From positions 192,617 to 256,616 of the forward strand of contig JAIEMP010000008.1 of NCBI GenBank assembly GCA_019752045.1: a DNA stretch of 64,000 nt. The letters are read 5' to 3'. Under the pieces are notes generated by a model. It searched no databases, was not told the origin of the DNA, and saw only the letters and a list, made by a program, of their open reading frames with translations. Position numbers and translations under genes: made by a program. Numbering within the stretch: position 1 is the stretch's first letter; every line of letters begins with the position of its first letter. The DNA is from Chitinophagaceae bacterium. Lineage in GTDB: Bacteria; Bacteroidota; Bacteroidia; Chitinophagales; Chitinophagaceae. Shown piece by piece: positions 56,124-64,000 of this stretch.

Positions 56124-59093
56124 ATGATTCTCAAACGAATGCTTGCAAGGGCGGCAGCTCTGTTGCTCCTGCTTCTTGTGTCGGCACATGCTGTTTTTGC
56201 ACAGGGAAAAACTGTTACAGGAAAAGTAACAGACAGCAAAGACGGAAGTCCTGTAGCCAATGCCTCTGTAACAATTAAAGGAACCAACCGTGGTACAACA
56301 ACTGATGCAAACGGAAATTTCCGGATTGCAGTAGATAATAACAACGCCGTGCTTGTTATTTCATCTGTTGGTTTTGGAACTACGGAATTAACCGTTGGTG
56401 CACAGGCCGATCTTTCAGTGAACTTAACATCCACACAAGGAAGCCTCAACGAAGTAGTTGTGGTTGGTTATGGTACCCAGCGAAAGAGAGACCTGACAGG
56501 TGCTGTTGCAACAGTATCTTCTAAAGACTTTGTAAAAGGTGCGTTACAAACACCTGAGCAATTGATTGCAGGTAAAGTAGCCGGTGTACAAATTACACCT
56601 AACGGTGGTGCTCCCGGTAGCGGCAGCCGTATACGTATTCGTGGTGGTGCATCGCTCAATGCCAGTAATGATCCTTTAATTGTTATTGACGGGGTGCCTG
56701 TTGATAATGGAGGTATTGCAGGAGCAACGAATCCCCTCAACCTCATTAACCCAAACGATATTGAAACATTTACCATTTTAAAAGATCCATCGGCCGCAGC
56801 AATCTACGGTTCACGTGCCTCTAACGGTGTAATCATTATTACAACTAAAAAAGGGAAGAGAGGAAAAATTAAACTCAACTTTAATGCACAGGGCTTTGTA
56901 CAAACGGCCAATAATTTAGTTGATGTATTAACGGCAGATGAAGTACGTGCCATTGTAAATGAAAAAGGTACCACTGCTCAGAAAGCGTTACTTGGTAAAG
57001 AAAGTACCAACTGGCAGGACCAGATTTTTCAAAATGCATTTGCGCAGGATTTTAATTTAAGTGCAACCGGTGCAGTAGGTAATGGAAAACTTCCGTTCCG
57101 TATCTCAGGCGGTTACTTAAATCAGGATGGAATATTAAAGACCGGCAACTTTAAACGTTTAACCGGAGCGTTGAACTTAAATCCAAGCATGTTCAATAAT
57201 AAATTGAAGCTGGATGTAAACGTAAAAATTTCAAGAACCACCAACGAATTTGCAAACGAAGGTGCAATCGGTAACGCCATCACGTTTGATCCCACCAAAC
57301 CTATTAACAGCGGCAGTCAGCGATATGGCGGCTATTGGGAGTGGACAGATCCCGATGGATTACCCACTCAGTTATCGAACCGCAACCCTGTTGGTTTATT
57401 AAATAACAGATCAAACACCAGTGAAGTGTTTCGCAGTATCGGAAACATCGCTTTCGATTATCAGATTCCATTTATAAAAGGATTGCGTGCAAACCTGAAC
57501 CTGGGTTATGATGTTTCAACAGGGCAAGGACGCAATATTATTTCAGATAGTGCTGCAGATACTTACCGTCGTAAAGGTGTAAATAATCCTTATCAGCAGG
57601 AACGCACCAACAAGCTGATGGATTTTTATCTCAACTATACCAAAAATCTCGAAGCCATCAAAAGCCGTATTGATTTTACTGCAGGTACCGGTTACCAGGA
57701 TTTTGAATTTTACGGATTCAATCATCCCGACAGACGTTTTAATGGTGATACTGTTCCGGGTTCACAGCAGGAATTTATTTCACAAGCTCCGGGTTTTACA
57801 CTCATCTCTTACTACGGTCGTTTAGTATATACGCTCGCAAATAAGTATACCATTACATTAAATGCCCGTACTGATGGTACGTCTAAATTCAACAAAGCAA
57901 ACCGTTGGGGCTTTTTCCCGTCGGCTGCTTTTGCATGGCAGATCAACGAAGAAAATTTCCTGAAAGAATCTAATGTGGTTTCAAATCTTAAACTGCGTGC
58001 AGGTTATGGTGTTACCGGACAGCAGGATGGTATTCCGTTTTACGGATACATTCCTGTATATAGTTTAAGTAACAACCAGGCACAATATCAATTCGGCAAT
58101 TCGTATGTAAACATGTTGCGCCCCGGAGCATATGATGCTGATCTCCGCTGGGAAACAACCACCAATATTAATGCTGCTATTGATTTCGGTTTTAAAAACA
58201 ACCGCATCAATGGTACCCTCGAAGGTTTTATTCGTAAAACAGAAGATCTGTTGAGCACCGTTCCGGTACCTGCAGGTTCAAACTTTACCAACCGTTTATT
58301 TACCAACGTAGGGAATATTGAAAGCAAAGGTGTTGAGGTAACATTAAATGTTGTGCCTGTACGTAACAGAAATGTTGAATGGGATTTTGGTGTAAACGTT
58401 ACTTACGTTGTTCCAAAAATTACCAACCTGCTGGTAAATGCTGATCCTAATTTTAAAGGAGTTGAAGTGGGCGGCATCAGCGGCGGTACAGGTAATACCA
58501 TCCAGCGTCATATTGTTGGAGAAAGACCTGCATCGTTCTATGTATACAAACAGATTTATGATGGTAACAATAAACCCATTGAAGGTTTGTACGAAGATTT
58601 AAACCGTGATGGTATCATCAACGAAAATGATTTGTATATCTATCAGTCGCCTGAAGCAAAATATTTTCTCGGTATTACATCAAACATTTCAGTAAAAAGA
58701 TTTACAGCAGGTTTTGTAATGCGTGGCAGCATTGGCAACTATGTGTACAGCAATGTAAACTCTAACATGGGTGTGCTTCGCCAGATCATTAATCCGCTGG
58801 GCTTTTTAGCCAACGGTTCAAAAGATTATCTCAACACCGGTTTTGTAAACAACCAGTACTTCTCCGATTACTACGTACAGAATGCATCTTTCCTGCGCAT
58901 GGACAATATCAATTTTGGATATGATGCAGGTGAAATTGCAAAGAATGTACGGTTACGCATCACCGCTAACATCCAGAATGTGTTTGTGATTTCAAAATAC
59001 AACGGTGTAGATGCTGAAATTGCCGGAGGCATTGACAATACGATTTATCCACGGCCTCGTACTTATGTACTTGGTTTAAATCTTGATTTTTAA
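56124..59093 (+). CDS. SusC/RagA-type TonB-linked outer-membrane receptor
   Basis: 989 residues from the ATG at 56124. An earlier ATG at 56082 abuts the -7 promoter and precedes residues unlike a signal peptide. Signal peptide (RAAALLLLLLVSAHAVFAQ), CarboxypepD_reg-like domain (residues about 27-105), plug domain beginning NEVVVVGYGTQRKRDLTGA and the 22-strand barrel ending RTYVLGLNLDF. It would import maltooligosaccharides released by the amylase, with SusD as lid. Length normal for the family. Confidence 0.93.
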   Translation: MILKRMLARAAALLLLLLVSAHAVFAQGKTVTGKVTDSKDGSPVANASVTIKGTNRGTTTDANGNFRIAVDNNNAVLVISSVGFGTTELTVGAQADLSVNLTSTQGSLNEVVVVGYGTQRKRDLTGAVATVSSKDFVKGALQTPEQLIAGKVAGVQITPNGGAPGSGSRIRIRGGASLNASNDPLIVIDGVPVDNGGIAGATNPLNLINPNDIETFTILKDPSAAAIYGSRASNGVIIITTKKGKRGKIKLNFNAQGFVQTANNLVDVLTADEVRAIVNEKGTTAQKALLGKESTNWQDQIFQNAFAQDFNLSATGAVGNGKLPFRISGGYLNQDGILKTGNFKRLTGALNLNPSMFNNKLKLDVNVKISRTTNEFANEGAIGNAITFDPTKPINSGSQRYGGYWEWTDPDGLPTQLSNRNPVGLLNNRSNTSEVFRSIGNIAFDYQIPFIKGLRANLNLGYDVSTGQGRNIISDSAADTYRRKGVNNPYQQERTNKLMDFYLNYTKNLEAIKSRIDFTAGTGYQDFEFYGFNHPDRRFNGDTVPGSQQEFISQAPGFTLISYYGRLVYTLANKYTITLNARTDGTSKFNKANRWGFFPSAAFAWQINEENFLKESNVVSNLKLRAGYGVTGQQDGIPFYGYIPVYSLSNNQAQYQFGNSYVNMLRPGAYDADLRWETTTNINAAIDFGFKNNRINGTLEGFIRKTEDLLSTVPVPAGSNFTNRLFTNVGNIESKGVEVTLNVVPVRNRNVEWDFGVNVTYVVPKITNLLVNADPNFKGVEVGGISGGTGNTIQRHIVGERPASFYVYKQIYDGNNKPIEGLYEDLNRDGIINENDLYIYQSPEAKYFLGITSNISVKRFTAGFVMRGSIGNYVYSNVNSNMGVLRQIINPLGFLANGSKDYLNTGFVNNQYFSDYYVQNASFLRMDNINFGYDAGEIAKNVRLRITANIQNVFVISKYNGVDAEIAGGIDNTIYPRPRTYVLGLNLDF

Positions 59094-59111
59094 AAAATAA
59101 ATATCTGCAAT

Positions 59112-60692
59112 ATGAAACGTATTTCAGTCTATATAACAAGCATAGTGTTGCTGATGGCCGTTGTAACCGGTTGTCATAAACAACTCGACAGACAACCACC
59201 TAATACATTGTCTTCTGAAAATGTATACAATTCTGAAGGTGGTTATTTACAGGTACTGGCCAAAGTGTACGGCAGCGTAGCATTAACCGGTAATCAGGGC
59301 CCTGCAGGTAATGGTGATGTGGCAGGTATTGATGAAGGTACATCCGACTTTGTGCGTTTGTTCTGGAAAGCACAGGAGTTAAGTACAGATGAAGCCGTTG
59401 TAGCATGGAACGATCCCGGTATTCAGGATTTCCACAACATGAACTGGAGTTCCAGCAACCCCATGTTAAAAGGATTGTACTATCGCTGTACCTACATTGT
59501 TACATTGTGTAACGAATTCATCAGAGAAAGTACAGCCGATAAATTATCGGGTCGTGGAATAACTGGTGCAGCAGCAGACAACATTAAAAAAATGCGTGCA
59601 GAAGCGAGGTTTATCCGTGCATTTGCAAATTGGGTGTTGCTCGATTTATATGCCAAACCCGGCTTTACTACAGAGAACGATCCCATTGGTAAATTCAATC
59701 CGCCTCAAACAAACCGCACTGAACTGTTTGCATATATTGAATCAGAACTCAAAGCAATTGATGGTGATTTATCCAATGCACGTGCAGGCGAATATGGCCG
59801 TGCAGATAAAGCAGCAGCATGGGCGTTACTTGCCCGTTTGTACATCAATGCAAAAGTGTACACCGGTGCAGATAAAAATACAGATGCAGTTACCTACTCT
59901 AAAAAAGTAATTGATGCAGGGTATGGTTTGCTCAGCAATTATACCTGGCTGGGATTGGCTGATAATAATGTAAACAACCCCGAGTTCATTCTCACCTTAA
60001 ACTATGATGGTATCCGCTCTAAAAATTTTGGCGGAACAACATTTCTTGTAAACGCTTCTGTTGGTGCCGATATGGACAGAACAGTTTCAGGTCTTGGTGG
60101 ATGGGGCGGTATCCGTGCAACCAGAAATTTACCTGATCTGTTTCCTGATGTAAATGGTAATGGCGATAAGCGTGCACAGTTTGCATTGGGTACACAAAAT
60201 ATTGAGATCAATAATATTTCTGAATTTAAAGACGGTCTTGCAGTGATTAAATACCGCAACCGTACACGTACCGGTGGCTTTGGGCAGGATCCGGATAAAA
60301 CATTTGCCGACATTGATTTTCCATTGTTCCGTTTAGCAGAAATGTATTTGATTTATGCAGAAGCAGTAAAACGTGGCGGTACCGGTGGTTCTGAAGCACA
60401 GGCATTGATTTATTTAAATGCATTGCGCACAAGAGCACAGGTAACTGCGCCTCCAATTGGTACTTATACACTCAACTATGTTCTGGATGAGCGTGCAAGA
60501 GAATTGTATTGGGAAGGTTTTCGCCGTAGTGATCTGATACGTTTCGACCGGTTTACAGAAGGTACTTATTTATGGCCATGGAAAGGTGGCGTTAAAAACG
60601 GAACGGGTGTAGCAGCAACAAGAAAAATTTATCCGATCCCTGATTCTGAAATTGCAGCTAATCCCAATTTGAAACAAAACGACGGGTATTAA
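59112..60692 (+). CDS. SusD/RagB-family nutrient-binding lipoprotein
   Basis: 526 residues. Lipoprotein signal with VVTGC (Cys near residue 20), followed by DRQPPNTLSSENVYNSEGG, the usual SusD start, tetratricopeptide-like helices (MRAEARFIRAFANWVLLDLYAKPG) and the C-terminal SusD motif (ERARELYWEGFRRSDLIRF, KIYPIPDSEIAANPNL). It forms the lid of SusC and binds glucan chains. 18-nt gap from susC. Confidence 0.95.
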   Translation: MKRISVYITSIVLLMAVVTGCHKQLDRQPPNTLSSENVYNSEGGYLQVLAKVYGSVALTGNQGPAGNGDVAGIDEGTSDFVRLFWKAQELSTDEAVVAWNDPGIQDFHNMNWSSSNPMLKGLYYRCTYIVTLCNEFIRESTADKLSGRGITGAAADNIKKMRAEARFIRAFANWVLLDLYAKPGFTTENDPIGKFNPPQTNRTELFAYIESELKAIDGDLSNARAGEYGRADKAAAWALLARLYINAKVYTGADKNTDAVTYSKKVIDAGYGLLSNYTWLGLADNNVNNPEFILTLNYDGIRSKNFGGTTFLVNASVGADMDRTVSGLGGWGGIRATRNLPDLFPDVNGNGDKRAQFALGTQNIEINNISEFKDGLAVIKYRNRTRTGGFGQDPDKTFADIDFPLFRLAEMYLIYAEAVKRGGTGGSEAQALIYLNALRTRAQVTAPPIGTYTLNYVLDERARELYWEGFRRSDLIRFDRFTEGTYLWPWKGGVKNGTGVAATRKIYPIPDSEIAANPNLKQNDGY

Positions 60693-60713
60693 TTCATTTT
60701 AAAATTACAAGAC

Positions 60714-61556
60714 ATGAAATCATACATGAATCGGTTTTCACTTTTACTCGCAATGATCTCCTTCTTTGCCTGTGAAAAAGTAGAAAACAAAATTTCTTAC
60801 GAGGGGGGCACTGCACCTGCATTAACAGCAAGCACTGCAGCCGTTCGTTTAGAAGCAGGTGAAGAAAGCAATGTGGCGCTTCGTCTTTCGTGGACCAATC
60901 CCAACTATCGCTTTACTACCGGACTCAGCTCACACGATGTAAAGTATACACTGGAGATGGATACCCTTGGCGCCAACTTCAGCAGCAGTAAAAAGTATAC
61001 CACCGTTTTTGCAACTGATTTATCAAAAACATATACCGTTGGCGAACTCAATGCCATCCTTGGTAATACCATGCGTTTGCAGTTAGATCCAAGACGAACC
61101 TATACATTCCAGGTGCGTATTTCATCGAGCCTCGGTATTGGTACCGATGCAGCAAAACTTACATCAAACATTATAACATTTACAGCCAGTCCGTTTCCTC
61201 CTCCTCCAAAAGTTCCTGTTCCCGATGCAGGTACATTGTGGGCAACCGGTGATGCCTTTGCATCTTCATGGCAAAATCCTTTACCCGGTCCGTTTGATGT
61301 AGATCAAAAGTTCACCAGACGTTCCACTACTTTGTATGAACTTACTGTAAACATGCCCGGTGGTGGTGCTTATAAACTGATCCAGACTCAAGGTAACTGG
61401 GGCACACAATACCATATGCTCACCGGCGGTACCTGGCAAGGTGGTGAGTTTGAAAAAAGAGATGCTGATCCCGGATTCCCCGGCCCGCCAACAGCAGGTA
61501 GATATAAAATTACTGTTGATTTTCAGTTAGGACTTTTCAATGTTGTAAAAGAGTAA
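60714..61556 (+). CDS. SusE-like outer-membrane lipoprotein
   Basis: 280 residues. Lipobox FFAC (Cys near residue 20), an N-terminal Ig-like domain (SNVALRLSWTNPNYRF) and one starch-binding-like domain near the C-terminus (LWATGDAFASSWQNPLPGP, later GTWQGGEFEKRDADPGFPG). SusE and SusF bind starch at the cell surface. 21-nt gap from susD. Confidence 0.85.
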   Translation: MKSYMNRFSLLLAMISFFACEKVENKISYEGGTAPALTASTAAVRLEAGEESNVALRLSWTNPNYRFTTGLSSHDVKYTLEMDTLGANFSSSKKYTTVFATDLSKTYTVGELNAILGNTMRLQLDPRRTYTFQVRISSSLGIGTDAAKLTSNIITFTASPFPPPPKVPVPDAGTLWATGDAFASSWQNPLPGPFDVDQKFTRRSTTLYELTVNMPGGGAYKLIQTQGNWGTQYHMLTGGTWQGGEFEKRDADPGFPGPPTAGRYKITVDFQLGLFNVVKE

Positions 61557-61568
61557 AAACAAATTCAA

Positions 61569-62705
61569 ATGAAACTATTTAATCAACTCTGTTTATCCAT
61601 GCTGCTGCTCGTGTTTGCATTTACAGCATGCGAAAAAGCACCCGACCTTCCGGTTTACGGCAATGGAGTGGCTTCGGTTTTATCTGCAGCATCCACCACA
61701 GTTGCACCATCACCGGCCGACTCAAACAAGTATTCACTGGTTCTTAACTGGACCGATCCCAAACATGCACAGTCTCCGGGCATGTATAAATTTGTGATTG
61801 AAATAGATTCCAGCGGCCGCAATTTTTCAAAAGCATACACCCGTACTGTTATAGGAAAATTAACCGACTCCATTGTTGCAAAAGAGTTCAACGCTATTAT
61901 GCTCGCATGGGGTTTTGAATTCAATAAAGCATACGATGTAGATGTACGTGTTACTTCTTCTTACGGTAACAACAACGAAAAAATTGTATCGAACATTCTG
62001 CGCATCCGTGCAACACCGTATAAAATTCCTCCTAAAGTTGCATTGCCAACCACGCTTCGTTTATTTGTTGTTGGTGATGGAACAGAACATGGATGGAGTG
62101 ATGCAATTCCAAATAACCCCATTCGTGAGTTTACACGAATTGATGAAACAACATGGGGAGCTATCTTTAATTATTCCGCCAGTGGAAGTTATAAAATATG
62201 GGAAACCTGGGGAGGCTGGGGCTCATCGTTTCGTTTTTTAAGCGGAACTGCTTTTGCAGGTACTTTTGAAAAAAGAGATGCTGATCCGGGATGGAGTTCA
62301 CCTGGTGTGGGTGCACACAAAATGATCATGGATTTCCAAAAAGGAACTTATTCAGTAACCAAAGTTGACAATGCTGTTCCAACACAACTCTGGATAACAG
62401 GTGATGCAACTACTACTAACTGGACAAACGATCCGAGGTCAAATCCTGCACAGAAATTTACACATTTATCAAGCGGATTATTTGAAATAACTATCACGCT
62501 TGCTCCAGGTAAACTTTATAAATTCCTTTCGAGCCCTGGTAACTGGCAGCCGCAATTTGGCGGATCATCTGCAACGGGTGGTACTCTTGGTGCCAACTAT
62601 GGCGGTGGTGGTGATCCGGATGCGGTTCCCACTCCGGCAACTGCAGGATCATACAAAATCACTGTTAATTTTATTACCGGTACATACACGGTTGTAAAAT
62701 TATAA
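61569..62705 (+). CDS. SusE/SusF-like lipoprotein with two starch-binding-type repeats
   Basis: 378 residues. Lipobox AFTAC (Cys20), N-terminal Ig-like domain (YSLVLNWTDPKHAQSPGMYK) and two repeats with the pattern LxxxGDxTxxxWxxxxP...FTRI (about 160-265 and 270-378). Aromatic residues in the repeats (Trp, Phe) could stack on glucan rings. Terminator at 62727. The following fragment at 62767 is a third such repeat without its gene. Confidence 0.85.
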   Translation: MKLFNQLCLSMLLLVFAFTACEKAPDLPVYGNGVASVLSAASTTVAPSPADSNKYSLVLNWTDPKHAQSPGMYKFVIEIDSSGRNFSKAYTRTVIGKLTDSIVAKEFNAIMLAWGFEFNKAYDVDVRVTSSYGNNNEKIVSNILRIRATPYKIPPKVALPTTLRLFVVGDGTEHGWSDAIPNNPIREFTRIDETTWGAIFNYSASGSYKIWETWGGWGSSFRFLSGTAFAGTFEKRDADPGWSSPGVGAHKMIMDFQKGTYSVTKVDNAVPTQLWITGDATTTNWTNDPRSNPAQKFTHLSSGLFEITITLAPGKLYKFLSSPGNWQPQFGGSSATGGTLGANYGGGGDPDAVPTPATAGSYKITVNFITGTYTVVKL

Positions 62706-62726
62706 CAGTCGCTTCGATAGTATTCA

Positions 62727-62761
62727 AATGCCGACGTAAACACTGCGTCGGCATTTTTTAT
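62727..62761 (+). terminator. Terminator of the Sus operon
   Basis: 10-bp stem AATGCCGACG / CGTCGGCATT, loop 9 nt, T-run. It lies between the last complete lipoprotein gene and the SusF-like remnant. Confidence 0.88.
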
Positions 62762-62766
62762 TTATT

Positions 62767-63063
62767 GCAGTTGGAGTAACACCGTGTGGCTGGAACAATC
62801 CTGTTCCTGTTCCATCGCAACAGCTCACTAGGCGCAATGCCGTGCAGTGGGATGTAACGCTGAACTTTACATCGGGACAGGCTTATTTGATATTACCCGT
62901 TAACGGAAGCTGGGGACAAAAGTTTGGAGCAGATGTAGCAGCACCCGACAATAAATCAGGAACGTTTAGAGCCGAAGGTGCTGATTTTCCTGCCCCTGCT
63001 GTAAGCGGCAGCTATAAGTTTACCATTGATTTTTATTCAGGTAAATATCAGTTAACGCCATAA
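62767..63063 (+). pseudogene. Remnant of a SusE/SusF-like gene (C-terminal repeat only)
   Basis: About 98 codons without a start: AVGVTPCGWNNPVPVPSQQL, then WDVTLNFTSGQAYLILPVNGSWGQKFG and SGSYKFTIDFYSGKYQLTP. The block AVGDATPCGWNN of intact proteins is nearly complete here, with two codons missing. The remnant begins right after the terminator at 62727-62761 and keeps its own terminator at 63087. Probably the 5' part was deleted. No translation start is visible. Confidence 0.75.
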
Positions 63064-63086
63064 AAAATTGCTTTCATTTTTTTGAT

Positions 63087-63116
63087 AGAGCCGGTTTAGT
63101 CCGGCTCTTTTTTTTT
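63087..63116 (+). terminator. Terminator of the SusF-like remnant
   Basis: Stem AGAGCCGG / CCGGCTCT with 6-nt loop and an 8-base T-run. Confidence 0.88.
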
Positions 63117-63150
63117 GATAAGATTTTTGGAAGAGGGAGAAAAGCGCTGG

Positions 63151-63180
63151 CGCAAGTGTTCCGCAGGATCACTTGATGCC
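63151..63180 (+). repeat. Left terminal inverted repeat (REP hairpin)
   Basis: Begins CGCAAGTGTTCCGCAGGATC. Exact complement of 63898-63927. Confidence 0.9.
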
Positions 63181-63252
63181 TATTGGTCCTGCCCCGATTG
63201 CATCGGGGAATTTGAAAAACAAAAAGTTGCTATCTTGTAACAAAGTTGACCA

Positions 63253-63828
63253 ATGTCTTCAAAGTATAAAGTTGGTGATGATACAATTCCACATTTTGTA
63301 ACCTTTTCTGTTGTTGGATGCCTGCCCGACTGAGTCATTCAGGCGGGGATCGATGTGTTCACTCGGGAACAGTACAAAGAAATCATAGTTGAAAGTTTAC
63401 AATATTGTACGGAACAAAAAGGACTCACTCTTCATGCATGGGTTATCATGACCAATCATGTACACTTGATCATCAGCAGTAAAACATCTAAGCTGGATGC
63501 ACTAGTTCGTGATATGAAGAAATTTACCAGCAAGCAAATCATCAAAGCTATTACTGACAATCCTGAAGAAAGCAGAAAAGAGTGGATGTTGAATATCTTC
63601 CGCTATGCAGGAACTGGTAATAAAAATAATAAGGATTTCCAGTTTTGGAAGCAGGATTATCATCCGGTTGAATTAAGCACAAATGAATTGTTGGAACAAC
63701 GGTTACAATATCTTCATGAAAACCCTGTAAGATCCGGGTTGGTATGGGAAGCCTGGCATTACAAATACAGCAGTGCAATTGATTATTATACTGCCGAAAA
63801 GGGATTGTTGAAGATTGAACGCATGTAG
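63253..63828 (+). pseudogene. REP-associated Y1/HUH transposase (IS200-like), interrupted by a palindrome
   Basis: From the ATG at 63253 the frame gives MSSKYKVGDDTIPHFVTFSV, VGCLPD and TGA (63331). After a palindrome (63321-63347) the same frame resumes with IDVFTREQYKEIIVES and runs to the stop at 63826-63828. The natural junction would read SVVGWIDVFTREQY. The HUH motif NHVHLIIS and the catalytic Tyr region (LQYLHENPVRSGL) are intact in the second part. The insert is about 30 bp, a multiple of three, so it inactivates by its stop codon rather than by shifting the frame. A shorter reading from GTG 63355 lacks the first strands of the fold. Confidence 0.8.
63321..63347. repeat. 27-bp palindrome inserted in the transposase gene
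   Basis: CCTGCCCGACTGAGTCATTC followed by AGGCGGG. It pairs with itself at all but two positions and one wobble. It contains the stop codon TGA that breaks the transposase. Confidence 0.75.
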
Positions 63829-63897
63829 TTTTCTTTTGTGTAAGTATTGGGCTTTAGTGCTGCTGAATTCCCCGATACAATCGGGGCCGAATTAAAC

Positions 63898-63927
63898 GGC
63901 ATCAAGTGATCCTGCGGAACACTTGCG
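63898..63927 (-). repeat. Right terminal inverted repeat (REP hairpin)
   Basis: Plus strand begins GGCATCAAGTGATCCTGCGG. Exact complement of the left repeat. Beyond it, 63928-64000 shows no feature. Confidence 0.9.
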
Positions 63928-64000
63928 ATTTCTATGATTCAACCAAACAATATTTATAGTTTATGCTGTACTTTCTTTCTTGTGCAACACATGCAAAAAT

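Larger units (their letters stand above)
63151..63927. mobile_element. REP-associated transposase unit with 30-bp perfect terminal inverted repeats
   Basis: The first 30 bases (63151-63180) and last 30 (63898-63927) are exact complements. Each arm folds as a hairpin, AAGTG-T-TCC-GCA-GGA-T-CACTT, the size and shape of a REP sequence. Inside them lie a second inverted pair, CCCCGATTGCATCGGGG (63192-63208) and CCCCGATACAATCGGGG (63870-63886). Between is a transposase pseudogene (63253-63828). The layout is that of a REP-flanked RAYT, here without an intact transposase. Confidence 0.8.

Overview
The window looks like chromosomal DNA of a member of the Bacteroidota, most likely family Chitinophagaceae or a close relative. 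The support is a SusC/SusD pair, five proteins with type IX secretion (T9SS) or gliding-type C-terminal domains, many short lipoproteins, an S46 dipeptidyl-peptidase, few Shine-Dalgarno sites, and promoters of the Bacteroidota type (TTTG, about 20 nt, TAnnTTTG), often directly in front of the start codon. The genus assignment is inference. I saw no rRNA, tRNA, CRISPR array or prophage.

Layout. 1-7.5 kb: periplasmic thioredoxin-fold proteins, an Omp28-like lipoprotein, a two-domain peptidyl-prolyl isomerase, and two toxin-antitoxin pairs (Doc type and PIN type). 7.5-24 kb: housekeeping genes, namely rlmD, a tandem rhomboid pair plus an EEP hydrolase, cysS, a glycosyltransferase with an LpxH-like phosphoesterase, a HhH DNA glycosylase, a dipeptide epimerase, an S46 peptidase, a CPBP protease and obg. 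24-38.8 kb: a phenylacetate (paa) degradation region, mostly on the minus strand (paaE-A-B-C-D, paaG, paaI, paaY, and a TetR regulator), interrupted by a plus-strand pair of secreted proteins and disturbed by repeat insertions. 39-50 kb: a PfkB kinase, hicB with a frameshifted hicA, a lamin-tail/gliding CTD protein, asd, a DUF2461 protein, an HNH protein and ligA. 50-63 kb: an amidohydrolase and a starch-type Sus locus (AraC regulator, a T9SS-exported GH13 amylase, SusC, SusD, two SusE/F-like lipoproteins and a remnant of a third). 63.1-64 kb: a REP-associated transposase unit whose own gene is broken by a small palindrome.

Two regulatory regions stand out. Upstream of asd there is a complete classical attenuator: a promoter, an 18-codon ORF rich in codons for Lys, Thr, Met and Ile (the end products made through Asd), a mutually exclusive antiterminator and terminator, then asd. 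Upstream of cysS there is a 15-codon ORF with five consecutive Cys codons and a sixth one codon later. Both leader ORFs begin only 5-6 nt after the -7 promoter element, so they should be leaderless or nearly so.

The third notable signal is a G/C-rich palindromic element found inside rlmD, paaC and paaB in the same orientation and reading frame, where it is translated into a PPLxGxG-like peptide. A related copy forms the end of paaA in the other orientation, and an unrelated repeat is read through in paaE. A four-helix-bundle gene flanked by 45-bp repeats sits between paaB and paaC.
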